The notes beneath the pieces are model-generated. The model had not been told where the DNA came from. It saw only the letters and a program-made list of their open reading frames with translations, and made no database searches. A stretch of 64,000 nucleotides of DNA, from assembly GCA_963825335.1 (NCBI GenBank), contig CAWGSP010000001.1, positions 1,922,001 to 1,986,000 of the forward strand. The letters are read 5' to 3'. A program made the translations under genes and the position numbers. This DNA is from Methanobacterium_B sp963825335 (lineage in GTDB: Archaea > Methanobacteriota > Methanobacteria > Methanobacteriales > Methanobacteriaceae). How positions within the stretch are numbered: position 1 is the stretch's first letter; each line of letters begins with the position of its first letter. This document shows positions 8,579 to 17,191 of the stretch, in pieces.

Positions 8579-9478
8579 TCAGTAATGTGAATTTTCCTTA
8601 TGTATTGATTCAATAAAATTAGTATCAAAAATCTCATCTACATTTAGTTCTCTGTTCATGTATCCTAATCTAATTAAAACTGGAATAAAATCCATTGTTG
8701 AACATATATATTCCTCGGAAAGTTTTGCACAGTACCTTGGAGAAATACTGTAAGTTTTTAGAACAAAATCTTCATCAACAACACCCATTTCCTTAACAAC
8801 AATTTCAGCCGCAATTTTGGGCGTTTTTCTTATCAAGTTACAGGCATCTTCATGTGCTTTTAAAAAACTGTATATAAATTCGGGATCATCTGATATTAAT
8901 TGTTCTTGTGCAATAATGCCGTAGCTTGGATTATAAGGCCACAATTTATTTGGGGGAATTATTATCTTGGAATTAAATTGCATATTTGATGCTGTTGCAA
9001 GGGATGGTGTGCCTAAACCAGCATCTATTTCATTATTAACAATCGCATCAGGAATGAAATCTGCCCAAGGATAATTCACGATGTTAATATCTTGATCATC
9101 TATTATACTACGTATTATAACATCATGGATGGATCCACGTGTGGGTGTACCAATATTCCCTCCAGTAAATTGTTTGAGTACACTTTCTTCATTGCCTAGT
9201 TCATCGTAACTTTGGTACGATTCATCAGCAATCATGACTGTTCCCTCAACATGGCCACCGGCTACACACTTAATTTTTATGCCAGTCTCGATACCGATCA
9301 TCACAGGCGGAAGTCCAATGTATCCGAGATCGATTGTTCCTGATCTAAAAGCTTTCATCATGGCAGGCCCTGTTGGAAATAAAATCCATTCGATATCATC
9401 AAAATTTTTATAACTGAATTTTCCATTCTTTAAAATGAATGAAGTGTGATATAATGTTGATAAATAGCCTATCTTCAT
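8579..9478 (-). CDS. NitT/TauT-type solute-binding protein without signal peptide
   Basis: A 299-residue protein with the periplasmic-binding-protein-II fold of nitrate/sulfonate/thiamine-precursor binding proteins (SsuA/THI5-like). Recognisable elements are GYLSTLYHTSF, LFPTGPAMMKAFRSGTIDLGYIGLPPVMIGIETG and GGNIGTPTRGSIHDVIIRS. It starts directly with the mature domain (MKIGYLST): no signal peptide, lipobox or membrane anchor. No permease or ATPase gene adjoins it. It is probably cytoplasmic and may act as a ligand sensor, as an enzyme of the THI5 type, or with a distant transporter. A ribosome site AGAGGT lies five nucleotides before the ATG. The palindrome at 9553-9568 places it in the putative sulfur regulon described at cysK, which would fit an organosulfur ligand (inference). 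Confidence 0.78.
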   Translation of the reverse strand: MKIGYLSTLYHTSFILKNGKFSYKNFDDIEWILFPTGPAMMKAFRSGTIDLGYIGLPPVMIGIETGIKIKCVAGGHVEGTVMIADESYQSYDELGNEESVLKQFTGGNIGTPTRGSIHDVIIRSIIDDQDINIVNYPWADFIPDAIVNNEIDAGLGTPSLATASNMQFNSKIIIPPNKLWPYNPSYGIIAQEQLISDDPEFIYSFLKAHEDACNLIRKTPKIAAEIVVKEMGVVDEDFVLKTYSISPRYCAKLSEEYICSTMDFIPVLIRLGYMNRELNVDEIFDTNFIESIHKENSHY

Positions 9479-9525
9479 TGTTTACCTCTAAAAGATTAAT
9501 TTTGAATGTTGATGTTTGATTCATC

Positions 9526-9536
9526 ATATATAATAA
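9526..9536 (-). promoter_or_regulatory. TATA box of solute-binding-protein gene
   Basis: On the minus strand this reads TTATTATATAT, about 50 nt before the start codon. It leaves room for a leader of roughly 25 nt containing AGAGGT. Confidence 0.5.
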
Positions 9537-9552
9537 CTTGACAACATAACTT

Positions 9553-9568
9553 TATAACAATTGTTATA
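9553..9568. promoter_or_regulatory. Palindromic operator ATAAC-N4-GTTAT
   Basis: TATAACAATTGTTATA is a perfect 16-bp palindrome directly upstream of the TATA box of the solute-binding-protein gene. The same core is found at the moaD-like, cysK and regulator promoters (17511-17520, 17581-17600, 18015-18078, 20025-20038). Confidence 0.6.
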
Positions 9569-9644
9569 TTTAAATGTTGAGATTCTTGGATCTGCATGGA
9601 CCTACAAAATTTATAATAAATAATTTTCATGCACCGTAGATCAA

Positions 9645-9663
9645 GAAAAAATTATAAAAAAAA
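9645..9663 (-). terminator. Minus-strand T-rich tract
   Basis: The plus strand is A-rich here (AAAAAATTATAAAAAAAA), giving a T-run on the minus strand downstream of the radical-SAM operon. The rest of the 9569-9957 gap is AT-rich with no gene or clear structure. Confidence 0.4.
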
Positions 9664-9957
9664 GTTCAATATAATATAAATAATCACAAAAAAAACCAAC
9701 CATAACACATTACCATATACCTCAAACACTCATATTCGGTTGTAGCGTATAATTTGATCTTAAAATTGTATAAATCGCTAAATTCGCTCATGAATTAACT
9801 AATAATCCAATATAATATGGTATCACATGGTTATCGTTGTATAAATCTTTAAATATATGTTTAATTGGTAACCGATAAAATATCCTCCATATCATCTGGA
9901 TCATAACAAAGGTGAATATTTAAGATTATTTTTGATCCCCAATTATGAAAATTTTTT

Positions 9958-11385
9958 TTATTGCTCATTCAAGCTCTGATACCATCCTTTACCTGTACTG
10001 CCTTTGATTTTAGGCATGATAAAACTCCTCAATACAATGCCCATTATTACTTTGAACATATGTTTATGTTTAAGGAGATACGATGGTCTGGTGTAAAATT
10101 TCAAGTATGCCTTAGCCAGTTGCCTTTCTACCATGCTCTTACTCAGTCCTAATTTTTCATATTTAATAACTGATTTTAGAACGGTGTACTGGTCCCACTT
10201 CTCAGTGTCGATCAGATTTTTTTCTTTCAGCTCATGATATATTGGTGTTCCTGGGAAAGGAGTAAGTATAGAAAATTGACTGTAATCTGCGTTGAGTTTT
10301 ATCGAAAAATTAATGGTTTTATCTATCTCTTTACGGGTCTCTCCTGGGAATCCCAGGATAAATGAGGTTAGTACGTCGACACCAGCATCTTTTGCGACCT
10401 TAACTGCATCTTCAGCTTGTTTCAATGTTATCCCCTTTTTCATAAGATCGAGAACACGTTGGGAACCAGATTCAACACCGTAGTACAGTGTGTTTAAACC
10501 AGCACTTTTGAGTTTTTCAATGAGAGTTTTATCAACCATATCAACCCTTGAAGAAGCTACAAAACCGATATCCAATCCTCTACTTTTTATTTCATCAGCT
10601 ATTAAATTGGCCCGGTTCTTGTTGAGCATGAATGTGTCATCCATGAATGCTATGTTCTTAATTTTGTATCTATCAACGATCTCTTGGATTTCATCTGCCA
10701 CATTCTTTGGACTCCTGCTACGAAACTTTTTACCCATTATTAGAGATGAAGAACAGTAACCACAGGAAAAAACACATCCTCTACTAGTTATCATATCGCT
10801 CGATTCATTTTGGGTGGCACCATAGGATTCGAATGGTACTAGATGTCTGGCTGGAAATGGGATGGTGTCAAGGTCTCGTATCAAAGGTCTGGCAGGGTTC
10901 ATTTTTATGTTGTCATTTTTTCGATCATGGTAGGTTATACCCTTTATATCATTTAGTTTCCCATTGTTGGTTTCACAATATTTCTCTGCAAGTTCAATCA
11001 TGGTTGCTTCACCTTCACCCATCACCACAGCATCAAGTGAATCATCAGATTTTAAGGTTTCAACTGGCTGAAACGTGGTATGAGGGCCACCTATAACAAT
11101 CAGGGAATCGGGTAAAACTTTCTTAAGTAGTTTTGAATAGTTTAATGCATTTTTTATAGTAGAAGTTGTTGCGGTTATACCAACCACATATGGATCGATT
11201 TTTGATGCAATCCTAGATATTTCTTCATGACCTAACTTCTCAAGATCATCATCGATTATTTTAACAGACATAGAAGCATTTTCAAGAGCCCCACCTAGAT
11301 ACATCAGGTTAAGTGGTGGTGTAATAAAACCTAAACCGTTTTTCACTGCATTTTCATCATAAGGATTTATCAATAATACATCCAT
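9958..11385 (-). CDS. B12-binding-domain radical SAM protein
   Basis: A 475-residue class B radical SAM enzyme. Residues ~1-140 form the cobalamin-binding-like domain (MDVLLINPYDEN, then IGGPHTTFQP and MGEGEATM). The radical SAM core begins with TSRGCVFSCGYCSS (CxxxCxxC near residue 205) and continues to a FILGFPGET glycine motif. The ~60 C-terminal residues are basic and hydrophobic (VIMGIVLRSF) and may touch the membrane. Relatives carry out methylations and other C-C bond chemistry on lipids, cofactors or peptides; the substrate is unknown. The ribosome site GGGTGAT precedes the ATG. The SPASM radical SAM gene lies 23 nt upstream on the same strand, so they are one operon. Confidence 0.82.
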   Translation of the reverse strand: MDVLLINPYDENAVKNGLGFITPPLNLMYLGGALENASMSVKIIDDDLEKLGHEEISRIASKIDPYVVGITATTSTIKNALNYSKLLKKVLPDSLIVIGGPHTTFQPVETLKSDDSLDAVVMGEGEATMIELAEKYCETNNGKLNDIKGITYHDRKNDNIKMNPARPLIRDLDTIPFPARHLVPFESYGATQNESSDMITSRGCVFSCGYCSSSLIMGKKFRSRSPKNVADEIQEIVDRYKIKNIAFMDDTFMLNKNRANLIADEIKSRGLDIGFVASSRVDMVDKTLIEKLKSAGLNTLYYGVESGSQRVLDLMKKGITLKQAEDAVKVAKDAGVDVLTSFILGFPGETRKEIDKTINFSIKLNADYSQFSILTPFPGTPIYHELKEKNLIDTEKWDQYTVLKSVIKYEKLGLSKSMVERQLAKAYLKFYTRPSYLLKHKHMFKVIMGIVLRSFIMPKIKGSTGKGWYQSLNEQ

Positions 11386-11408
11386 TTTTTAATCACCCGT
11401 AATAATTT

Positions 11409-12944
11409 TTATTTGTTTAAATCTACAAGGATGTTACCGTTTGGTAATTGTTTGGTCCCACCTAAAATTTGGGATCTGATCTTGTTCCATTCTGCAATGT
11501 TGTTTATACATCCGGGATCTGGGGCTGAAATATCTCCAAAATAATTATATGCTCTGGCTCTACATCCTCCGCAGATATTTCTTGATTCACATTCACCACA
11601 GTGACCATCCAAAATTTCTTTGTTTCGTAGCATTTTCAGTAGTTCATTGTTTTTCCAGATGTCCTCAAAATCATCTTCTAACAAATTACCAACCTTCACT
11701 TCATCCTTGTGCGGGAAGAATACACAGGGATATAGGTCCCCATTCGGTTCCACACTCATATAAAATCTTCCAGCCCCACAACCACCAATGAAATCAGACA
11801 ACTGTTCAACGGTTGGACTGTCGTATTCTGGATTATAGAAATGAGTTGGAATCACTGCATTATGCATAGATGCCTTATATTTGGCAACCATTGCATATTG
11901 GGGTGCCGTGGATAGAACCTGCATATCACCCCTAGCATTTTCATCATAAGCATTTTCAAGCAATTGGATCCTTTTTTGAGGAGAAATGTCCATGTTGGCT
12001 ATGTTTTTGCCATTGCCTGTTGGTATGAAGTTGTAGATCATGAACCAATCCACACCCATATCCCTCATCAAGTCTATCATGTCTGGTATTTCTTTAAAAT
12101 TATGTTCTGTAACAGTGGTAGCTACTTCTACCAACATATCTGTTTGGACACAATTTTTAACGGCTTGAATAGAGTTTTCCCATGCACCATCCACACCCCT
12201 GAATGCGTCATGGGTCTTTGGATCGAGACCATCAATACTTATTTGAACAAACTTAAGACCCGCATCAACGAATTTATTGCATACATACTCATTCGAGAGT
12301 CTGTATCCATTAGTTGCCATTGCAGGAAACATTCCCAGCTCATCTGTAACTTTAATATATTTGGTTATGTGGGGATGTATGGTGGGTTCACCTCCAGAAA
12401 AGGCAACAGAAGTTACACCAGCTCTAGAAAGAATATTCAGTCCTTCAACTATTTCTTTTCTAGTAAGTTCGTAACCAACTTTCTCTCCTGCATTTTCATA
12501 GCAGTGTGCACATTTCATGTTACATGCTTTTGTAATGTTCCAGACCACTTGGAATGGCGCTCCTGGAACGAAAGGTTTCTGTACACCAAATTTTCCAATG
12601 CCATTAATCACACTGCTCAAACCCTTGACCCAGTATTCATCCTGCATAATTGTTTTAAGTTCATCCTCCTGCACACCAAAACTCGATGAACCTTTGTTTA
12701 TAAGAAATTTTACTAGTTTGTACAGGCTTCTACATTTTATGCATGCACTATCCCTTTTGCCCAAATAAAGATCTAAACACACTTCCAGCCTGTTAGCACC
12801 ATCAGTTTTGCAATAATCTAAAGATCTGCGAAGGAAATATTTTGAAATAGGATTGTCGGCTATTCCCTTAAATGTGCCAATCATTTCCCCTAAATCTGTA
12901 TCATTATCCATATCTGATACAATTGTTTGAGTTTTATCGAACAC
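11409..12944 (-). CDS. Radical SAM/SPASM-domain protein with N-terminal extension
   Basis: A 511-residue protein. Residues 1-~130 are an extension with a CIKC pair (near 72-75). The radical SAM core starts at WNITKACNMKCAHCYEN (CxxxCxxC near residue 140), with SGGEPTIHP shortly after. The C-terminal SPASM region supplies auxiliary-cluster cysteines (GGCGAGRF, PCVFFP, HCGECESRNICGGC, DPGC). SPASM enzymes modify peptides or small precursors; AhbD and PqqE are relatives. No precursor peptide gene was identified next to it. GTG start with a strong GGGGGGAT ribosome site at 12951-12958. First gene of a two-gene operon with the B12-type radical SAM gene. Confidence 0.82.
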   Translation of the reverse strand: MFDKTQTIVSDMDNDTDLGEMIGTFKGIADNPISKYFLRRSLDYCKTDGANRLEVCLDLYLGKRDSACIKCRSLYKLVKFLINKGSSSFGVQEDELKTIMQDEYWVKGLSSVINGIGKFGVQKPFVPGAPFQVVWNITKACNMKCAHCYENAGEKVGYELTRKEIVEGLNILSRAGVTSVAFSGGEPTIHPHITKYIKVTDELGMFPAMATNGYRLSNEYVCNKFVDAGLKFVQISIDGLDPKTHDAFRGVDGAWENSIQAVKNCVQTDMLVEVATTVTEHNFKEIPDMIDLMRDMGVDWFMIYNFIPTGNGKNIANMDISPQKRIQLLENAYDENARGDMQVLSTAPQYAMVAKYKASMHNAVIPTHFYNPEYDSPTVEQLSDFIGGCGAGRFYMSVEPNGDLYPCVFFPHKDEVKVGNLLEDDFEDIWKNNELLKMLRNKEILDGHCGECESRNICGGCRARAYNYFGDISAPDPGCINNIAEWNKIRSQILGGTKQLPNGNILVDLNK

Positions 12945-13053
12945 TAAAGAATCCCCCCTTATAGTTTTTGATAATTGACTCTCTAAACTTTTAGTCCATC
13001 ATTATACAACAAATAAGAAAAAATAATAAGTATAATAATCCCATATGTTTAGA

Positions 13054-13077
13054 AATTCGTATTTCCATCTACGAATT
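13054..13077. repeat. Inverted repeat, 8-bp perfect arms
   Basis: AATTCGTA and TACGAATT surround an eight-nucleotide loop. A second inverted repeat follows 13 nt later. Confidence 0.7.
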
Positions 13078-13090
13078 CCTATGACGGGGG

Positions 13091-13133
13091 TGGTATGTGA
13101 TACGGATTTCTTGTGCAGATATCACACACACCA
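13091..13133. repeat. Inverted repeat with bulge
   Basis: The left arm TGGTATGTGATA pairs with the right arm TATCACACACACCA except for a two-base bulge. The 17-nt loop is G/C-richer than its surroundings. It could form a stem-loop RNA or bind a dimeric protein. Confidence 0.55.
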
Positions 13134-13524
13134 TTAATTATTTTGAATATATTCATTTTTCACCCTATCAATGTTAACTTCAATCCTCTTTGTAATTTTT
13201 ATTATTAGGATACATTAACTACGTATCAGTACGCCTAAAGTTGTTGATCTCTTTATTGTCTGTTTTTTCTGTTTCGAGTTTTTATTCGGAACTCTTAATA
13301 TGATCAATATTGCTGTTTATTATACTGAAGATCGCCACTTAATGAACTGTATTCTAAGCGATGACTAGTATGCGTTTACAAGTGTCTAAGGAACCATTGG
13401 TTTCGGTAAGCACACTCAAAGCTGCATTTTGGTTACCGTTACCAAATAACAATTACATGTTATTCATGAAAATCACACGAATCTAATATATATGATAATT
13501 CATATTTAATGATTGTTAAAATCA

Positions 13525-13686
13525 ATGCTCCATTCAGCTATTATATGGTCGTTAATAATTAGTGCTCTTGAAAAAATTTCAGACCAAACTATCAAACTAA
13601 TTTCTATTGTATCTAAAGACTCAAACTTAATCGATAAAAAAGATTACAAGTTCTACAAAACTCATACAACTTATGTAATGATTTAA
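13525..13686 (+). CDS. Possible 53-residue protein
   Basis: An open frame in an otherwise empty interval: a hydrophobic start (MLHSAIIWSLIISALEKI) followed by a Lys/Asp/Tyr-rich tail. There is no good ribosome site and no family is recognised. It could be a remnant or chance. Confidence 0.2.
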   Translation: MLHSAIIWSLIISALEKISDQTIKLISIVSKDSNLIDKKDYKFYKTHTTYVMI

Positions 13687-13695
13687 GTTTGATCC

Positions 13696-13735
13696 AAAAA
13701 AAAATTTATTCAAAAAGAAAATTAAAAAAAAGGTC
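13696..13735 (-). terminator. Minus-strand T-rich tracts after DUF362 gene
   Basis: Several A-runs on the plus strand become T-runs on the minus strand, directly downstream of the gene at 13773-14702. Confidence 0.45.
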
Positions 13736-13772
13736 AGATTAACAATGAAAATAGGTCAGTGTGAGGCATAGG

Positions 13773-14702
13773 TTAAATAACTAGATTTTCATTGGATGGT
13801 TTAAGTAACTCTTCCAGTTCACCTGCAACTGCTTCACTTTCCGGATCCAGTGATATTAATTTGATCTTATCCGCGCTACTAACACCAACTCCCAATGCCG
13901 CGGCTCTATTGATCTGAGCTAAGTCAAATATATCACCCTTAGAAATGTCCCTAGTCGTTCCATAATGTCGTAAAATTGCAACTCCAACGGCATCAATGGC
14001 TACCCTATCATTTGATGCAAGCATTAAGTTAGGTTCAACTGTAGTCCCTTGTTCTGGACCATTATCTACAAATGCTTTCATAGCATCCATGATAATCAAA
14101 TCAACATCATAATGATTGTTTATTTCAGCTATCATTCTTCGTTGATATGGTGATATGTGAAGTTCTCCCATGTAGTTGTAGAGGTTTCCAGGAACTCTTT
14201 TAGCAACAAGACCGACAGAATTTTTAAGTGACAGTGTGAAATGTCCGCCAAATCTGTGTGCCTTGAGACAGCATGTTTGAACAACCTTATCTGCTTCAAC
14301 AAATATCTTTGAAATATAAAAACCCTTAACCCAATGGTTTCCTTCACCTTCTATTTTTATCCAACCATCTATATCTTCTTCATCAAGAACAGTAACTTTA
14401 AATCCCTTATCTTCTGCTAAAGCCAGTACCCCCATGGATTCAAGCACTTCTCTGGTTTCACCCATACCGCTACGCTCTGCTAGGATGATTTCTTTAGCAC
14501 CAGAATCTTTAACAGACTCTACTATCGTTCCAAGTGTTTCAAGATGTGTCGATGCAGGGAATGGATCTGCACTGTTGTAATTAGCTTTCAATGCAACATT
14601 TTTATCCTTAAAATCATTCATATCATAATTCTCGAGCAATTTTTTGATACCTTCTTCCCTAGAAGATGTTTTTATAAGGTATACTTCACCAATATCGGTC
14701 AT
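13773..14702 (-). CDS. DUF362-domain protein
   Basis: A 309-residue protein of the DUF362 family. Typical elements are NVALKANYNSADPFPASTH, the AERSGMG segment, KVVQTCCLKAHRFGGHFTLSLKN and a DAMKAFVDNGPEQG loop. The family has no established reaction; some members carry added ferredoxin domains, but this one has none and only two cysteines (CC) near residue 150. The start is supported by AGGTGGTT before the ATG. A single gene separated from the radical SAM operon by about 830 nt. Confidence 0.8.
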   Translation of the reverse strand: MTDIGEVYLIKTSSREEGIKKLLENYDMNDFKDKNVALKANYNSADPFPASTHLETLGTIVESVKDSGAKEIILAERSGMGETREVLESMGVLALAEDKGFKVTVLDEEDIDGWIKIEGEGNHWVKGFYISKIFVEADKVVQTCCLKAHRFGGHFTLSLKNSVGLVAKRVPGNLYNYMGELHISPYQRRMIAEINNHYDVDLIIMDAMKAFVDNGPEQGTTVEPNLMLASNDRVAIDAVGVAILRHYGTTRDISKGDIFDLAQINRAAALGVGVSSADKIKLISLDPESEAVAGELEELLKPSNENLVI

Positions 14703-14824
14703 TACGAACCACCTATTATATTATTTGTACTTTAAAAGTTTTAAATTCTGTGATATGATTAAAAAAAACTTAAACTTTTTTCTCGGACAAATATTAATGG
14801 ATTATATTGGGCATGGTGTGCACT

Positions 14825-14832
14825 TTTATATA
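14825..14832 (+). promoter_or_regulatory. TATA box of a possible micro-gene
   Basis: TTTATATA, about 50 nt before the 23-codon frame at 14876, between two minus-strand genes. Confidence 0.4.
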
Positions 14833-14875
14833 CAGATATCTTCTCGTTAATATCCAGAAGAAAAGTAGGGGGTGT

Positions 14876-14947
14876 ATGCAAAGTATAATTCCGGTTATAT
14901 TCGATGTTATATGGGCACTGGTTTATGCGATAGATTCAATGGTTTAA
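14876..14947 (+). CDS. Possible 23-residue hydrophobic peptide
   Basis: A micro-ORF with its own TATA box (14825-14832) and a G-rich ribosome site (AGGGGGTG, 14867-14874). The peptide is almost entirely hydrophobic with two Asp residues, suited to a membrane location. The ribosome site is very close to the ATG, which lowers confidence. No family known. Confidence 0.35.
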   Translation: MQSIIPVIFDVIWALVYAIDSMV

Positions 14948-14972
14948 ATGGGGATCTAGATAAATTTTTATT

Positions 14973-15422
14973 TCAGACCCTATTTTTTTTATAATCGATG
15001 AAACTTTCAGGATATCTTCTCAGGAGATAATCGGTTAAACCACGGTTTGCAAGCTCTTCAATAACTTTTTCTTGTATTTTAATCTGATTTCTTGATTCAT
15101 CTAGATGTCCCTTTGTGATGTTTGTTCTGTGTTCCAGTTTGAGATAATCATTTTTCAATTCTTCAAATTTCCCTAATTTCAAGTCTAATTCTTTTAGTTT
15201 TTGTTCTGTATTCTTTTTTTCAAGCGATCCTTTTTCTACTATCAAGTCGTGAATTCTGTCCTTTGCATCGTCGAGTCTTGCTTGAAGTTCAATAATTTCA
15301 TTGTCTTTGAAAGCCAATAGTTCTTCCAGTTCTTCTAATGAAGATTCATCATCGCTATCAGAAATTTCATTATTTTCATCATAAATATTTTTATTATCAG
15401 AGTTATTCATTTTCACTGTCAT
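14973..15422 (-). CDS. Coiled-coil protein, unknown function
   Basis: A 149-residue acidic/charged protein. Residues 1-28 are Asp/Asn/Ser-rich and disordered. Residues ~28-125 have a continuous heptad pattern rich in Leu, Glu and Lys, predicting a long coiled coil. The C-terminal 25 residues (ANRGLTDYLLRRYPESFIDY) form a compact conserved-looking tail. Probably a cytoplasmic dimer; no catalytic motif. AGGGG lies just upstream of the ATG. Confidence 0.6.
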   Translation of the reverse strand: MTVKMNNSDNKNIYDENNEISDSDDESSLEELEELLAFKDNEIIELQARLDDAKDRIHDLIVEKGSLEKKNTEQKLKELDLKLGKFEELKNDYLKLEHRTNITKGHLDESRNQIKIQEKVIEELANRGLTDYLLRRYPESFIDYKKNRV

Positions 15423-15506
15423 AAACCCCTAAAAATTATTATTAAACCTATATTTCAACCCATTAATATCATGAACAAAAATTCCACATCACAGTTACAC
15501 GGACCC

Positions 15507-16076
15507 TTAAACACTATTTTGAATTTTCAAACTATTCAAAATGGTATTAAAATTGGAACTTTCGCTGTTAAATTCATTTTCCGGTGCTTGAATAATTATC
15601 GTGTAAGTGTTGCCGTTTTTAACAAAGAATATCTGTTCAAGTATCATTGTCTCATAATTTGAGTCTTTAACATGGAATATGGTTTTATACGCTGTAGTAT
15701 TATCTATAATGAGCGAGGTTGTGCTGTTCTGGATTTCTGTCCAAGTACTCGGATTTGGACGACTTTCTATCTGATTTATTGCTTCTTGATCCGTCATGGT
15801 TACAGGGTTTGGTGTTATATATAGCTGAACAGAAGTTGATTCGTCATTAGATAATATTATTAAATAACCATCGAATTCATTTAGAGTGTCCGCATCCCAA
15901 TTGTCTGGATATTTGAAATTAACCCCATATGCGGCATAGGTGTTGGTTGAACTGTTATGGACGTTGTTTGATACAGTGTTCATGAAATTATTGTTGTAGA
16001 TGTATCCGGAAATAACAGCGATGATTAATACTCCTATTATAATTCCCATATCCCGGCTTTCCAATTTTTTAACCAC
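15507..16076 (-). CDS. Membrane-anchored PsbP-like protein
   Basis: A 189-residue protein: one N-terminal membrane segment (about residues 10-26), a Ser/Asn linker with glycosylation sequons, then a domain beginning AAYGVNFKYPDNWDAD. That pattern, with the later EQIFFVKNGNTYTIIIQAPENEF, is characteristic of PsbP-related lipoprotein or LpqN-type domains common in methanogens. Probably faces outward. The start is uncertain: GTG at 16076, but GGTGGTT at 16070-16076 would position a TTG at 16062-16064 better, giving a slightly shorter protein. No clear partner genes. Confidence 0.68.
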   Translation of the reverse strand: MVKKLESRDMGIIIGVLIIAVISGYIYNNNFMNTVSNNVHNSSTNTYAAYGVNFKYPDNWDADTLNEFDGYLIILSNDESTSVQLYITPNPVTMTDQEAINQIESRPNPSTWTEIQNSTTSLIIDNTTAYKTIFHVKDSNYETMILEQIFFVKNGNTYTIIIQAPENEFNSESSNFNTILNSLKIQNSV

Positions 16077-16228
16077 CGATAAACATCAATCACAATTAAT
16101 ATCTTAAGAATCATTTATTATTGGTTTGATCTCTATACATATTCTTATAGACTATTTATCAATATTATTTTATTTTGTTGACCGAGCTAAAAATTAGTTA
16201 AATTAGATGATCTATACTATAGATTTGC

Positions 16229-17086
16229 ATGACAATGTTTCGTAAGGTTAGGGCATTTTTTGGGATAATGCGTCTGGATCTTTCATTTGCCGCAGGAATC
16301 TGTGTGGTGGGTGGAGAGGTAGTGGCAACTGGTATTCTCCCTAATTTAAATGAGATATTCCTAGGTTTTGTAGTAGGATTTTTTATTTCGAGTTCGGTTC
16401 TGATTTTGAATGATTATTTTGATGTTGAGATCGACAGAATAAACATGCCTGCTAGGCCTTTACCATCGGGATTGATCAAACCTTCTGAAGTTATTCTGCT
16501 GTCAATTTTTACCATGTTTGTTGGTATTGCTACAGCATTTTTAATCGGACGTGTTGCTTTATTTGTGGCTATATCCCTATGGATGGTTGGATTTTTATAT
16601 GACTGGAAATTTAAAAGAACAGGACTACTAGGAAATTTGATGGTAAGCACATCTGTTGCTTTGACATTTATTTTTGGTGGTATTACAGTTGGAATTTTAT
16701 GGAATCCCGTTATTTGGTGTTTCAGTGCAATAGCATTTTTTTTCAACCTTGGAGAGGAGATTGCCGGCGATGCAATGGATATACTTGGTGATGAGAAAAT
16801 AAATTCAGATTCAATTGCCATTAAAATGGGCCAAGCTAATGCTCTTAAAATATCTGGTATTCTATTTGGTGGTGTTGTTTTTATAAGTTTTATTCCCATT
16901 ATTAATGGTTGGTTGGGAACAGTTTATTTAATTTTTGTAATTTTCATGGATATAATCATTATTTATTCGGTTTTTAAATTATTTAGCAGCCGAAATATCG
17001 ATGAAGGAAGGAATTATATACGTTTAATATATTTAGGGGCAACAATTGGTTTATTAGGTTTTATTGTCGGCCAAATATTTTTATAA
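16229..17086 (+). CDS. UbiA-family prenyltransferase
   Basis: A 285-residue integral membrane protein with about nine segments and the two Asp-rich motifs of UbiA enzymes: NDYFDVEIDRINMPARPLPSG (near residues 61-81) and EEIAGDAMDILGDE (near 175-190). These bind Mg2+ and the prenyl diphosphate. In archaea this family includes digeranylgeranylglyceryl phosphate synthase of membrane lipid synthesis and enzymes acting on quinone- or cofactor-like acceptors; I cannot choose the acceptor from sequence. No ribosome site is obvious before ATG 16229. Single gene. Confidence 0.82.
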   Translation: MTMFRKVRAFFGIMRLDLSFAAGICVVGGEVVATGILPNLNEIFLGFVVGFFISSSVLILNDYFDVEIDRINMPARPLPSGLIKPSEVILLSIFTMFVGIATAFLIGRVALFVAISLWMVGFLYDWKFKRTGLLGNLMVSTSVALTFIFGGITVGILWNPVIWCFSAIAFFFNLGEEIAGDAMDILGDEKINSDSIAIKMGQANALKISGILFGGVVFISFIPIINGWLGTVYLIFVIFMDIIIIYSVFKLFSSRNIDEGRNYIRLIYLGATIGLLGFIVGQIFL

Positions 17087-17191
17087 ATCCTTATATGATA
17101 ATGTGTCAATCTATTGGATTGATTTTATGTTTCAATGAATTTATTTTTGGGTTGCACCTAAAAAGGTAATTATTTGAAGTTTAATAGTTTT

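Larger units (their letters stand above)
12960..13772. other. Long non-coding interval with two hairpins
   Basis: About 810 nt without a recognised gene. It contains two inverted repeats close together (13054-13077 and 13091-13133), a short palindrome AACCATTGGTT (13391-13401), and a tract with TTTGGT and ACCAAA arms (about 13428-13447). A 53-codon open frame at 13525-13686 is listed separately. Function unknown; promoter elements for the radical-SAM operon should lie in 12960-13020. Confidence 0.5.

Noticed and set aside
11964..12689. 241-codon plus-strand frame inside the SPASM radical SAM gene
   Set aside because: Antisense shadow; its sequence lacks domain features, while the minus strand has all radical SAM and SPASM cysteines.
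13391..13447. Candidate operator built from AACCATTGGTT and TTTGGT/ACCAAA
   Set aside because: Single occurrences with no second copy near a promoter; kept only as a remark in the interval description.
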